This document shows positions 7,435-15,524 of a DNA stretch of 64,000 nucleotides, in pieces. The notes beneath the pieces are model-generated. The model had not been told where the DNA came from. It was given only the letters and a program-made list of their open reading frames with translations, and did no database searches. A program made the position numbers and the translations under genes. Every line of letters starts with the position of its first letter. Positions within the stretch are counted from its first letter, which is position 1. The DNA comes from Staphylococcus sp. GSSP0090 (GTDB taxonomy: Bacteria > Bacillota > Bacilli > Staphylococcales > Staphylococcaceae), in assembly GCF_013391405.1 (NCBI RefSeq), contig NZ_JACBFD010000016.1:1-64000 (forward strand), written 5' to 3'.

Positions 7435-9099
7435 TTAATTTGACCATCCTAATGCCTGTTCAGGCTCTTCGTTTGCATCAATTTCATCGATATCAATCAT
7501 TGATTCTGAAATATTTCTTGAATGATACCCTATACGCTCTAGAATTGCAATCATGTCAAGATATAATAAACCACCCTCTGGTGTACATTCACCTGAGCTT
7601 AGTCTTTTAATATGTTTTTTTCTTAAATCATGTTCTAAACGATAGGATTCATTGCTTATTTTCACAATTTCATCGCGTTTTACTCTATCGTAAACATCAA
7701 ACATGTCGATTGTTTTATCAAATGAAGTGATCACATGATCATACAGACGATTGATACTCTCTTCTGCTTTTTGAGAAATTTGAACGTGATTCGTTTGTTC
7801 TTTTTTCTTATCTAATAAATAAGCTTCAGATAATCCTGCAACCTTCAATATTGTTCGATTAACATCTTGGAGTACCGTCATTCGTTCAGCATCTTTTTTA
7901 GATAATTTCTTTTCAGATATCTTAGTTAAATATTGACGCACATTATCGTACATATTATCTATAGCTGCATGTTTTTGTATGATATCTCTTTCTTTTTTAT
8001 CATCATATATATTAACACCTTTAAGCATAGCGAATGTCATATGACCAATATTTTGAATTTCTTCTTGTGCTTCTTGTAAAGCGATACTAGGTGCTCTATT
8101 AATAAGATTTCTATCTAAATTTCTAGGTTTATATTTTTCATTTAAGTCTTCTCCTGGAACAATTTTTGTAACTATCCAAGCTAACACAAAAATAAACGGC
8201 AATTGGATTAATGTATTCGTCACATTAAATGTACCATGTGCAAAAGCAATAACCATTTCTGGTTTCAAATTAAGCACGCCTTGCATCCATTCAACAGCCA
8301 TTTGATATAAAGGCATTATTAATAAGAATATTGCTGCACCTATGACATTAAAAAGTACATGAACTGCCGCAACACGCTTAGCTGCAAGTGAACCTGCAAG
8401 ACTTGCTAATACTGCAGTGATAGTAGTACCAATATTATCACCTAATAAGACCGGTAATGCACCATGTAAACTAATCAAGTCATTCGCAAAGAACCCTTGT
8501 AATATACCAATAGTTGCACTTGAACTTTGGATAACAACAGTAACTAATGTACCTGCAATCACACCAAAAATTGGATTTGAAGACATGTCTAGCATTAATT
8601 GTTTAAAGCTTTCTAAATTTGCTAAAGGTTTAACTGCACCACTCATCAGTTCTAAGCCATAAAACAGTGCACCGAAACCAAATAAAATCATTCCTACATT
8701 TTTTACATTACGTTTTTGTATAAAGAATATTAAAAATGCGCCAATTGCTAAAATAGGAAGCGCATAAGCACCAACGTCTATACCTATAATAAATGCTGTA
8801 ACCGTCGTACCTATATTGGCACCCATGACTACCCCTATTGCTTGTCGCATGGTCATAAATCCTGCACTTACCAAACCGATCGTAATAACTGTTGTTCCTG
8901 AACTACTTTGAATTAATATCGTTACAATCATACCTGCAAGTACACCCATGATTGGATTGCTTGTAAATGTATTTAATATATTTCTTAAACGATCACCGGC
9001 AGCGGCCTGTAAGCCATCTCCCATTTGCTTAATACCATATAAAAATATACCTAATCCACCTATAAAAGCAAAAATAATCTCCATTACAGAAGAATCCAT
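7435..9099 (-). CDS. nptA: Na+/phosphate cotransporter NptA (PhoU-like tail)
   Basis: A 554-residue Na/Pi cotransporter. Residues 1-310 hold two inverted NaPi-IIb repeats with the paired signatures GMIVTILIQSSSGTTVITIGLV and GTLVTVVIQSSSATIGILQGF (the QSSS motifs). Residues about 340-545 form a soluble helical PhoU-like domain. This is the architecture of staphylococcal NptA and E. coli YjbB, which move inorganic phosphate across the membrane. The start is supported by AGAGGTG five bases upstream. It has its own terminator and is preceded by a sequence fitting a PhoP box, which fits induction under phosphate limitation. Confidence 0.9.
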   Translation of the reverse strand: MDSSVMEIIFAFIGGLGIFLYGIKQMGDGLQAAAGDRLRNILNTFTSNPIMGVLAGMIVTILIQSSSGTTVITIGLVSAGFMTMRQAIGVVMGANIGTTVTAFIIGIDVGAYALPILAIGAFLIFFIQKRNVKNVGMILFGFGALFYGLELMSGAVKPLANLESFKQLMLDMSSNPIFGVIAGTLVTVVIQSSSATIGILQGFFANDLISLHGALPVLLGDNIGTTITAVLASLAGSLAAKRVAAVHVLFNVIGAAIFLLIMPLYQMAVEWMQGVLNLKPEMVIAFAHGTFNVTNTLIQLPFIFVLAWIVTKIVPGEDLNEKYKPRNLDRNLINRAPSIALQEAQEEIQNIGHMTFAMLKGVNIYDDKKERDIIQKHAAIDNMYDNVRQYLTKISEKKLSKKDAERMTVLQDVNRTILKVAGLSEAYLLDKKKEQTNHVQISQKAEESINRLYDHVITSFDKTIDMFDVYDRVKRDEIVKISNESYRLEHDLRKKHIKRLSSGECTPEGGLLYLDMIAILERIGYHSRNISESMIDIDEIDANEEPEQALGWSN

Positions 9100-9135
9100 C
9101 GTTACACCTCTTTAAATTATTTGTAAACTATGTGA

Positions 9136-9167
9136 ATTATAACTGATTTTTGTTAAGTGAATGTTAA
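9136..9167 (-). promoter_or_regulatory. Candidate PhoP box and -10 element of nptA
   Basis: On the minus strand TTAACA (9167-9162), five bases, then TTAACA (9156-9151) fit the PhoP direct-repeat rule TTWACA-N5-TTWACA. A TATAAT (9141-9136) follows nine bases later. No good -35 is present, as expected for an activator-dependent promoter. PhoP binding is inferred. Confidence 0.6.
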
Positions 9168-9186
9168 TTATATATTAAAATGTGAG

Positions 9187-9485
9187 GTCGCTTACTCAAT
9201 AAAACTGTAATATGATTGCAAAATAGTGATATAACTCCTTAAAGCATTGTCATAATCGTATTTTAAGCAGTGGTTTATTTTACTTTAGATTAAATCAATG
9301 TTTTTTATAAGTAATAATTTTATTGAAATCAATATATCTATTTAAGTTTTTTTGATATCAAGCGTATATTTAACTCCGAAATATTCATCATTAACCCTAT
9401 TATTGCGATGATTTATGCCTACTCGTGTAGCAATAGCAATAACCTAAGATTACAGACATATGGTATTTGGAAGAAACCATACATA
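9187..9485. other. Intergenic stretch without a recognisable gene
   Basis: Between the nptA promoter region and the yhgE terminator. The sequence is AT-rich with stops in all frames, and I see no RNA gene or repeat that I can support. Confidence 0.5.
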
Positions 9486-9525
9486 AAAAAAACTGCCAAC
9501 AAAGTCAGAGACTTGTTGGCAGTTT
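9486..9525 (-). terminator. YhgE gene terminator, ACTGCCAACAA family
   Basis: AACTGCCAACAA (9491-9502) pairs with TTGTTGGCAGTT (9513-9524), with further AGTC/GACT pairing inside. The minus strand then runs into eight T residues. It is one of several near-identical hairpins in the window. Confidence 0.85.
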
Positions 9526-9583
9526 GGCAGTTTGACACTTAGCCATTTTATATCTAAGCGTAAGAAAACTATTTCGTTCATCT

Positions 9584-10873
9584 TTATGCTGGAATTTCAG
9601 TACGTTTGCCCTTATGTTTTCTTATTATAGCAGCACTAATGGATGATACAATACCGAAAATAATAAATCCAACAAACATCCACATCGTCGCATTCATTTC
9701 TAATGGTTGATTCATATAAAGTAATTCTCTTAAATACTCACCATAATGCGTAAACGGATTCCAACTTACAATATAATCTTGATAGAACTTCGGTAGCATT
9801 TGTTTAGGGAACATGACTAATTGCATACTAAAGAACATGGCTATAAAGAATATTGGTATGGATTTCATTCCTATCCAAGTCATTACACCTAAAATAAGTC
9901 CAATAAATCCTAACAGTGCAATGGAAACATATATGGCAATTTTATTAATGTCAGGGAAATCAAATCCTTGGACTGCAGACATAAAGTATACATATCCAAA
10001 ACCACCGATGAACGCTGTTAATACACCGACAGCTAATTGGCCTAATGAGGCAATCAAACGGTTTTTAATTTTAATATTATCCGTTGTTCTAAACGCAAAG
10101 AATAATAATATAGATGCTACGATAGAACTAATCCAAACCGGCATAAACATTAAGAACGAGGCATTACCATTGCCCTGATGATCTTTAATTTTATGCACTT
10201 GTTTATCTTCTACTTTTACTGGATTCGTAATACCTTCAATATCGTTCGCATTGACTTTAACATCCTGTTTTTCTAGAGTGTCTAAACTTTGTTGTGATAT
10301 TTGTTTATTTAAATTATCACCTACACCTTTAAGTACGTTAGATGAGATTTGAGATGCTTGCATATTGGCACCATCATTGACTATAGTTTTAAATTCTGCA
10401 GCTTTAACTTTAATATCTTGTGATCCACCTGATTTAGCCATTTGGCTTTGCATTTGCTTAGCTTGTTCAGGAGGTATGTCTCCTGATTTAACTTTATCTT
10501 GCATTTCTTGTTTTTTGCTATCCATCACTACTTTTTGAGTTTTGCTCATAGCATGTTTTGAAAAATCTTTTTCGAAAATTGCAGCGCCATAATATTTCTG
10601 TTCATCTAGCCCTTTACGAACTTCTTTTTCATTATCAACTTTAATCCATTTTACTGTATCAGAGTCGCTATCCAATAGTTTGTCTTCTAAATTTTTACCA
10701 ATATTCATATTTTTATTTTGTATTGACGTACCCTCATCGTGGTTAACGATTGCTATAGGGATTTCCTTAGGTTTCGGGTTATATGCTGGGTAAAATGCAA
10801 TTGAAAAAATTGCTAGTATAATTAAAATTGCGATTGGTGCAATCCATAATAATTTACTTTTAAAAATATTCAT
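9584..10873 (-). CDS. YhgE/Pip-family ABC-2-like membrane protein
   Basis: A 429-residue membrane protein. One N-terminal membrane segment (residues about 8-28) is followed by a large extracytoplasmic domain of some 200 residues rich in Lys, Asp and Gln, then five or six membrane segments at residues 240-420. PIAIVNHDEGTSIQ right after the first segment is the marker of the YhgE/Pip (phage infection protein) group of ABC-2 type transporters. It is divergent from a TetR regulator, the arrangement often seen for stress- or drug-inducible export proteins. No ATPase gene is adjacent. What it exports, if anything, is not known. AAGGAGG precedes the ATG. Confidence 0.8.
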   Translation of the reverse strand: MNIFKSKLLWIAPIAILIILAIFSIAFYPAYNPKPKEIPIAIVNHDEGTSIQNKNMNIGKNLEDKLLDSDSDTVKWIKVDNEKEVRKGLDEQKYYGAAIFEKDFSKHAMSKTQKVVMDSKKQEMQDKVKSGDIPPEQAKQMQSQMAKSGGSQDIKVKAAEFKTIVNDGANMQASQISSNVLKGVGDNLNKQISQQSLDTLEKQDVKVNANDIEGITNPVKVEDKQVHKIKDHQGNGNASFLMFMPVWISSIVASILLFFAFRTTDNIKIKNRLIASLGQLAVGVLTAFIGGFGYVYFMSAVQGFDFPDINKIAIYVSIALLGFIGLILGVMTWIGMKSIPIFFIAMFFSMQLVMFPKQMLPKFYQDYIVSWNPFTHYGEYLRELLYMNQPLEMNATMWMFVGFIIFGIVSSISAAIIRKHKGKRTEIPA

Positions 10874-10925
10874 GATTAACTTTCCTCCTTATCAAACACC
10901 TTGTTGATTAATAACTACTTTGTCT

Positions 10926-10953
10926 ATTATAATGAGGTTGTTTCAATAAGCAA
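10926..10953 (-). promoter_or_regulatory. Promoter of the yhgE-like gene
   Basis: Minus-strand -35 TTGCTT (10953-10948) and a perfect -10 TATAAT (10931-10926) are 16 bases apart. TTGTCTATTA occurs at 10920-10929 over the -10 and again at 11001-11010 before the TetR gene, so this decamer may be the TetR operator for both genes. Confidence 0.6.
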
Positions 10954-11032
10954 TATGCAATGATAATCGTATTGTCCTTTTTTGAACATATTCCCTTAAA
11001 TTGTCTATTAATATACAAGGAGTTAACCATAC

Positions 11033-11638
11033 ATGACTGAAGATCGACGTGTTCGTAAAACGAAACAAGCAATTAAACATGCATTGATTCAATTATTAGA
11101 AGTAAAAGATTTAGAAAAAATCACAATACAAGATATAACAACATTGGCGGATATCAACCGCGGAACTTTTTATTTACATTATGAAGATAAATATATTTTA
11201 CTTTCAGATATGGAAGATGAGTATGCCAGAGATTTAACAGATGATATGCAATTACTCAAAGATATGATCAAAGAACTCAACGTTGAAGATTTTGCTAAAG
11301 TCTTTGCAGAAAAAGTGCTCAAAAATATTATGATTCATATCAAAAACAATATCGAATTTTATCAGATTATTATTAAATTAGAACGAAAAAGTCATATAGA
11401 AGAAAAAATATCAGAACTCATGTTTGAGAATATGTCTAATAATGCTAATGATGACAATGCCATCGCTGGTATACCACTAGATTACTTTCACAGTTATGTT
11501 TTTGGCGCTACGATTTCTTTTATTAAACACTGGGTTAGTGACACAAATAGAATGGAACCTGACGAAGTCGTGGACTATTTAATTAAAATCATTTTTAATG
11601 GTCCATTACGCTTAATGGTAAACGGACAATTAAAATAA
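11033..11638 (+). CDS. TetR/AcrR-family regulator
   Basis: A 201-residue TetR-family protein. The helix-turn-helix spans residues 8-55, with VRKTKQAIKHALIQLLE, TIQDITTLADINRGTFYLHYEDK and the typical tyrosine-rich recognition helix. The ligand domain (60-201) is helical and unlike any ligand class I can name; its IGIPLDYFHSYVFGA-like region fits the TetR_C_33 group common in Firmicutes. AAGGAG lies about ten bases before the ATG. It is divergent from the yhgE-like gene with a short shared promoter region, so it most likely represses that gene. Confidence 0.85.
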   Translation: MTEDRRVRKTKQAIKHALIQLLEVKDLEKITIQDITTLADINRGTFYLHYEDKYILLSDMEDEYARDLTDDMQLLKDMIKELNVEDFAKVFAEKVLKNIMIHIKNNIEFYQIIIKLERKSHIEEKISELMFENMSNNANDDNAIAGIPLDYFHSYVFGATISFIKHWVSDTNRMEPDEVVDYLIKIIFNGPLRLMVNGQLK

Positions 11639-11714
11639 TGAATGGTATGCTTGTCAATATAATATTTCTTCGCTAATATTAAAAAGAATTTCAAAGAAAG
11701 GACATCATTGTATT

Positions 11715-12653
11715 ATGATAACTGCTTACAAGCATTCAGAAACCCAAGAAATCATTCATACTGATTTGAATCACACAGCTTCATGGATTAATGTCGTTGA
11801 TCCAAATTGGGAAGAAATAGAAACTTTAATCGACCGTTATGATATCCCTGAAGATTTCATTCGAGATCCACTAGATTCAGAAGAAAGTGCTCGTGTGGAA
11901 TATGACGAGGACACACGTTATTCACTTATCATACTAGACTTACCTGTTGTCAATGACACAAACTTAAAAGTATTGTCATTTATTACAATTCCATTAGGTA
12001 TTATTATCGGTAATAAAAAAATTATTACTGTTTGTAATGTTGAAAATGAATTTCTTGATAATTTTGCGCGCCAAAATATTAATCTACATTTTCACAGTCG
12101 CTTTGCCTTAAATATATTGCTTACCATTTCAAATCACTATAACAGAAACTTAAGATTACTTAATAAAACGCGTTTACGTATAGAACGTGACTTAAAAAAT
12201 AACGTTACAAACAAACAATTATATAATTTAATGGAAGTAGAAAAAAGTTTAGTCTATTTTTTAGCTGCGCTAAAAGGAAACGAAAGCATTATCAAAAAAT
12301 TATTCAGGCTGCCAGCAATTAAACGTTTTGATGAAGACGAAGATATTTTAGAAGATTTAGTAATAGAAAATAATCAAGCATTAGAAACAACAAGACTTTA
12401 TACAGATATCTTAGAAAGTATTACGACATCGTATGCTTCCTTACTATCGAATGAAATGAATAATACAATGAAGACATTGACACTTTTTACAGTATTTTTA
12501 ACTTTACCAACCTTAGTATTTAGCTTTTTTGGGATGAATGTCCCATTACCAATCGATGATCACAGCTACATCTCTTGGATTATTGTCATTGGCATTTCAC
12601 TTATTATTGTATCTATTGTAGGCGCCTTTTTATGGCGAAAACAAAAGTTATAA
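11715..12653 (+). CDS. CorA-family magnesium transporter
   Basis: A 312-residue CorA protein. Its long acidic cytosolic funnel (residues 1-240) is followed by two membrane helices at about 250-272 and 285-305, separated by the signature GMN (in SFFGMNVPLPI). It forms a pentameric channel for Mg2+ and perhaps Co2+. The ribosome binding site AAAGGA is 12 bases before the ATG, slightly far, but no better start exists. It follows the TetR gene by 76 bases on the same strand, with no terminator seen between, so readthrough is possible though a functional link is not implied. Confidence 0.88.
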   Translation: MITAYKHSETQEIIHTDLNHTASWINVVDPNWEEIETLIDRYDIPEDFIRDPLDSEESARVEYDEDTRYSLIILDLPVVNDTNLKVLSFITIPLGIIIGNKKIITVCNVENEFLDNFARQNINLHFHSRFALNILLTISNHYNRNLRLLNKTRLRIERDLKNNVTNKQLYNLMEVEKSLVYFLAALKGNESIIKKLFRLPAIKRFDEDEDILEDLVIENNQALETTRLYTDILESITTSYASLLSNEMNNTMKTLTLFTVFLTLPTLVFSFFGMNVPLPIDDHSYISWIIVIGISLIIVSIVGAFLWRKQKL

Positions 12654-12663
12654 CGTTGGGCGC

Positions 12664-12940
12664 GGGACAAAAAATCGAATTTTCTAATAGAGATTTCATA
12701 GTCCCACCTATGCAATCAAGGCAAGGAAGACTAGGATTGAAATGTTTACCTGAGCTGAAACTCATGCATAAGTCTCACTAAAATTTTTCTGTGGTATACA
12801 TAAATTTTAACTCATGCATAAGAACGTCTCATTTTCATAAAATGAAAAAGTAGTTCTTTAAATCAGTGAGACTTTACATTTTCAATTCAGTCATCTACTG
12901 CCTAAATGTTAAAGCGTCTGAGACATCTATTTTTGTCCCA
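12664..12940 (+). repeat. GGGACAAAAA-bounded intergenic element, copy A (long form)
   Basis: The 277-bp element begins GGGACAAAAA (12664-12673) and ends with its perfect inverse TTTTTGTCCC (12930-12939). The left module (to about 12744) and right module (about 12876-12940) match the copy at 44221-44378 in opposite orientation. The middle 130 bases are extra and contain two CTCATGCATAAG boxes plus a module also found at 18290, 19880, 43799 and 54690. No ORF is conserved inside. Confidence 0.8.
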
Positions 12941-12977
12941 ATTCATTAAAAAAAAGGAAATATCTATTTATGCCTGA

Positions 12978-12992
12978 TGTTTCACGTGAACA
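12978..12992. promoter_or_regulatory. parS-like palindrome
   Basis: TGTTTCACGTGAACA equals the bacterial parS consensus TGTTTCACGTGAAACA with one A missing in the right arm. It is intergenic, between the repeat element and scrA. A ParB (Spo0J) site is possible but the defect makes it uncertain. Confidence 0.3.
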
Positions 12993-13043
12993 CTTAAATA
13001 GCTATGTAGTTTTAACATGAGTGGTTCAATTTGATAGCCATAC

Positions 13044-13090
13044 AAAAAACGGTCATTTCTATTAAATTCAATAGAAATGACCATTTTTTC
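13044..13090 (-). terminator. scrA terminator
   Basis: GGTCATTTCTATT (13051-13063) pairs with AATAGAAATGACC (13070-13082). T-runs flank it on both strands; on the minus strand the tail is TTTTTT, directly downstream of scrA. Confidence 0.85.
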
Positions 13091-13142
13091 TTATTTTATA
13101 TTTTAAATACATGATTGCTAATAATATTAAGAGGTAATTTAT

Positions 13143-14585
13143 TTATTTTGAAATAGCCTTGTTACTCTTTTTATAAGATAAGCCATATGTTAAACCAAAT
13201 GCTACGATAAAGGCAATTAACATACCTATTCCATAATGTAACCAACCATTATCTTGACCACTGATAGAAATAAAACCAGGAATCCCTGCTGTTCCTAATG
13301 CAATTGCTTTCACTTTGAAGAAAGAAATATAGGCGGCTCCTACACCTGAACCTACGATTGCACCTATAAAAGGATATCTAAGTTTTAAGTTAACACCAAA
13401 CATAGCTGGCTCTGTAATACCTAATAGCGCTGATATACCAGCTGCAGATGCGACACCTTTAAGTTTTTTATTTTCTTTAACAATAAAGAATGCTGCTAGT
13501 GCTGCGGCACCTTGCGCAATATTCGACATAGTCGCAATTGGGAAAATAAACGATCCACCTGTGGATGCACTATCTGCAATCAGTTGCGTCTCAATTGCTA
13601 TAAAGCTATGATGCATACCCGTAATTACAATTGGTGCATATAATAATCCAAAAATAAGACCACCAATCGCACCACCAAATTCATACAACCACGTTAAACC
13701 ATCGGACAACCAATACCCTAATGTACGTGTGATTGGACCTACAAATGAGAATGTGATGAACGCAGTCACTAATATAGATAATAATGGTGTCAATAAATTG
13801 TCTAGGACAGTGGGTACTACTTTGCGTAATGCTTTTTCAATTGTGGCAAGGATATATGCAGCCACTAACATTGGAAGCACTTGCCCCTGATAACCAACTT
13901 GGTTGATGTCTAAACCAAAGAGATTCCAGTGAGGAATTGCTTTACCTGCTTCTACTGCTTTTGGATAATCATAAGCGCTCATTAAATCTGGATGCACCAA
14001 TATCATCCCTAATGCCGCACCAAGAAACGCATTCCCACCAAACCGTTTCGCAGCACTAAAACCTATTAATATAGGTAGTAATGTAAATGGCGCATTAGCA
14101 AAGACATTAATCATATCAGCTAGGCCTTTGAACTGATTATGTACTTCAATTAAAGATTGACCATCATAAAAAATACTTGGTGCTGTTAAAATATTATTAA
14201 TCCCCATTAATAAACCACCAGCCACAATAGCTGGTATAATCGGTACGAAAATATCCGATAACATTTTCACAAAACGCTGAAATGGATTCATATGTTTATT
14301 ACCTTGTGCTTTAACCTCAGAAGTTGTAGATGCTTCTTTACCAGTAATCTTTTCCAATTCATTAAATACTTTATTGACAGTTCCAGAACCAATAATAATT
14401 TGATACTGACCACCTGTTGAAAATGTCCCCTTAACGACATCCATATCATTCAATACTTTCTCATCAACAATACTTTCATCTTTAAGAACAAGTCGTAAAC
14501 GTGTCGCACAATGTGCCATTGCGTCTACATTATCTTCTCCTCCTATTGCACTTAATAGTTCTTCCGCAGATTTTTTATAATTCAT
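13143..14585 (-). CDS. scrA: Sucrose-specific PTS permease, EIIBC
   Basis: A 480-residue phosphotransferase permease that imports sucrose as sucrose-6-phosphate. EIIB is at residues 1-90, with the phosphorylated cysteine in AHCATRLRLVL (Cys26). EIIC is at about 105-470, with ten or so membrane segments and the GITEPAMFGVNL signature. No EIIA domain is attached; members of this group borrow the glucose-type EIIA. Length and domain order equal those of the Staphylococcus xylosus sucrose permease as I remember it. No sucrase or fructokinase gene lies beside it, so the hydrolase must be elsewhere. Two GGAACCGGT-type operators overlap its promoter, which fits control by the LacI-type repressor ScrR. 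Trehalose EIIBC is the main alternative. Confidence 0.85.
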   Translation of the reverse strand: MNYKKSAEELLSAIGGEDNVDAMAHCATRLRLVLKDESIVDEKVLNDMDVVKGTFSTGGQYQIIIGSGTVNKVFNELEKITGKEASTTSEVKAQGNKHMNPFQRFVKMLSDIFVPIIPAIVAGGLLMGINNILTAPSIFYDGQSLIEVHNQFKGLADMINVFANAPFTLLPILIGFSAAKRFGGNAFLGAALGMILVHPDLMSAYDYPKAVEAGKAIPHWNLFGLDINQVGYQGQVLPMLVAAYILATIEKALRKVVPTVLDNLLTPLLSILVTAFITFSFVGPITRTLGYWLSDGLTWLYEFGGAIGGLIFGLLYAPIVITGMHHSFIAIETQLIADSASTGGSFIFPIATMSNIAQGAAALAAFFIVKENKKLKGVASAAGISALLGITEPAMFGVNLKLRYPFIGAIVGSGVGAAYISFFKVKAIALGTAGIPGFISISGQDNGWLHYGIGMLIAFIVAFGLTYGLSYKKSNKAISK

Positions 14586-14605
14586 TTAATTCCCTCCTTA
14601 TTAAC

Positions 14606-14662
14606 GGAACCGGTACCAAAAATCATTACCTTTATTGTAACCGGTTCCATTAAAGAACGCAA
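14606..14662 (-). promoter_or_regulatory. scrA promoter with two ScrR-type operators
   Basis: The minus-strand promoter has -35 TTGCGT (14662-14657), a 17-base spacer and -10 TACAAT (14639-14634). The palindromic operator TGGAACCGGTTACA (14649-14636) overlaps the spacer and -10. A second site GGTACCGGTTCC (14617-14606) lies downstream, 30 bases away. LacI-family repressors bind such CCGG-centred palindromes; the pair suggests cooperative repression by ScrR. Confidence 0.75.
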
Positions 14663-14712
14663 TAACATCCTTTAAATATTTATAATAAAAATGATGTGAT
14701 ACCTCCAAAGGA

Positions 14713-15288
14713 TTATCCTACAGTTTCTAATTCATCATCCGATAAACAACGATCATGTGACTTAATCCTTTCAATAAAATAGTCCTGCAATTTTTCTATC
14801 GTTTTTTGGTTTGTAGCTACATAACCTAAATGAATTTGCCATGCGCGGGCAGGACATTCAGTGTCAAAAAATTCTTTATGCAACCTCACTGTTTCACGAT
14901 TTATGGGTAATCGATATTTTTTTAAAATGAGTGCAGCCATTTTGAAACTTGCCTCTTCATTTCTCATAAAAGCTTCATCATCTAAAATGCCATTAATTTT
15001 TGATTGGCAACGTTCTATACCTACATAATGTGAATTAGCAAATGTATGGCCACAATGCCACTCTATATATTGAGACGGATGAAACCAGTAACAGGTATTT
15101 GCATCTACATAGAGACATGCCCATCCTTTCTCTAATTCTTTTTTATTTATCCTACACTTTAACCATTCAACGTATTCCTCAGCAGTATAATTTTCTGCAT
15201 CATCATGAAGTACTATGCCTAATACTTTTGGTTTGGGTTCTGTGATTTTTTCTGATTGCCTATAAAATTCAGAATAAATATGATTCAT
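14713..15288 (-). CDS. Free-standing Amidase_2 (N-acetylmuramoyl-L-alanine amidase)
   Basis: A 191-residue protein consisting of little more than one Amidase_2/PGRP-type domain. The zinc triad is visible as His28 (VLHDD), His137 (RLHKEF) and Cys145 (TECP). Tyr60 and Glu92 (GIERCQS) sit at positions expected for catalysis. YWFHPSQYIEWHCG and NEEASFKMAALIL match amidase domains of staphylococcal phage endolysins. It has no signal peptide, no membrane segment and no SH3b wall-binding domain, unlike both endolysins and autolysins. AAAGGAGG supports the start. It looks like a captured phage amidase domain kept in the cytoplasm, with scrA on one side and rsp on the other and no other phage gene around. 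Role unknown. Confidence 0.75.
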   Translation of the reverse strand: MNHIYSEFYRQSEKITEPKPKVLGIVLHDDAENYTAEEYVEWLKCRINKKELEKGWACLYVDANTCYWFHPSQYIEWHCGHTFANSHYVGIERCQSKINGILDDEAFMRNEEASFKMAALILKKYRLPINRETVRLHKEFFDTECPARAWQIHLGYVATNQKTIEKLQDYFIERIKSHDRCLSDDELETVG

Positions 15289-15524
15289 GATTCATCCTCC
15301 TTTACATTTTTGAAATTGATTTAAAAATTAACTATCCACATTCGAAAAAATTATCTAACAGCAAATTTAAGTTGTATCAAATTTAATTTTTAACATCAAA
15401 TCACTTTGTGATATTTAAAATTATTTATATTTAAAGGATTAAAATTCTCAACTTTTTATAATATAATGTATTTTATTCAATATATTTATTACATTTTAAT
15501 TTATTATCAGGAGTTGCTTTTACA

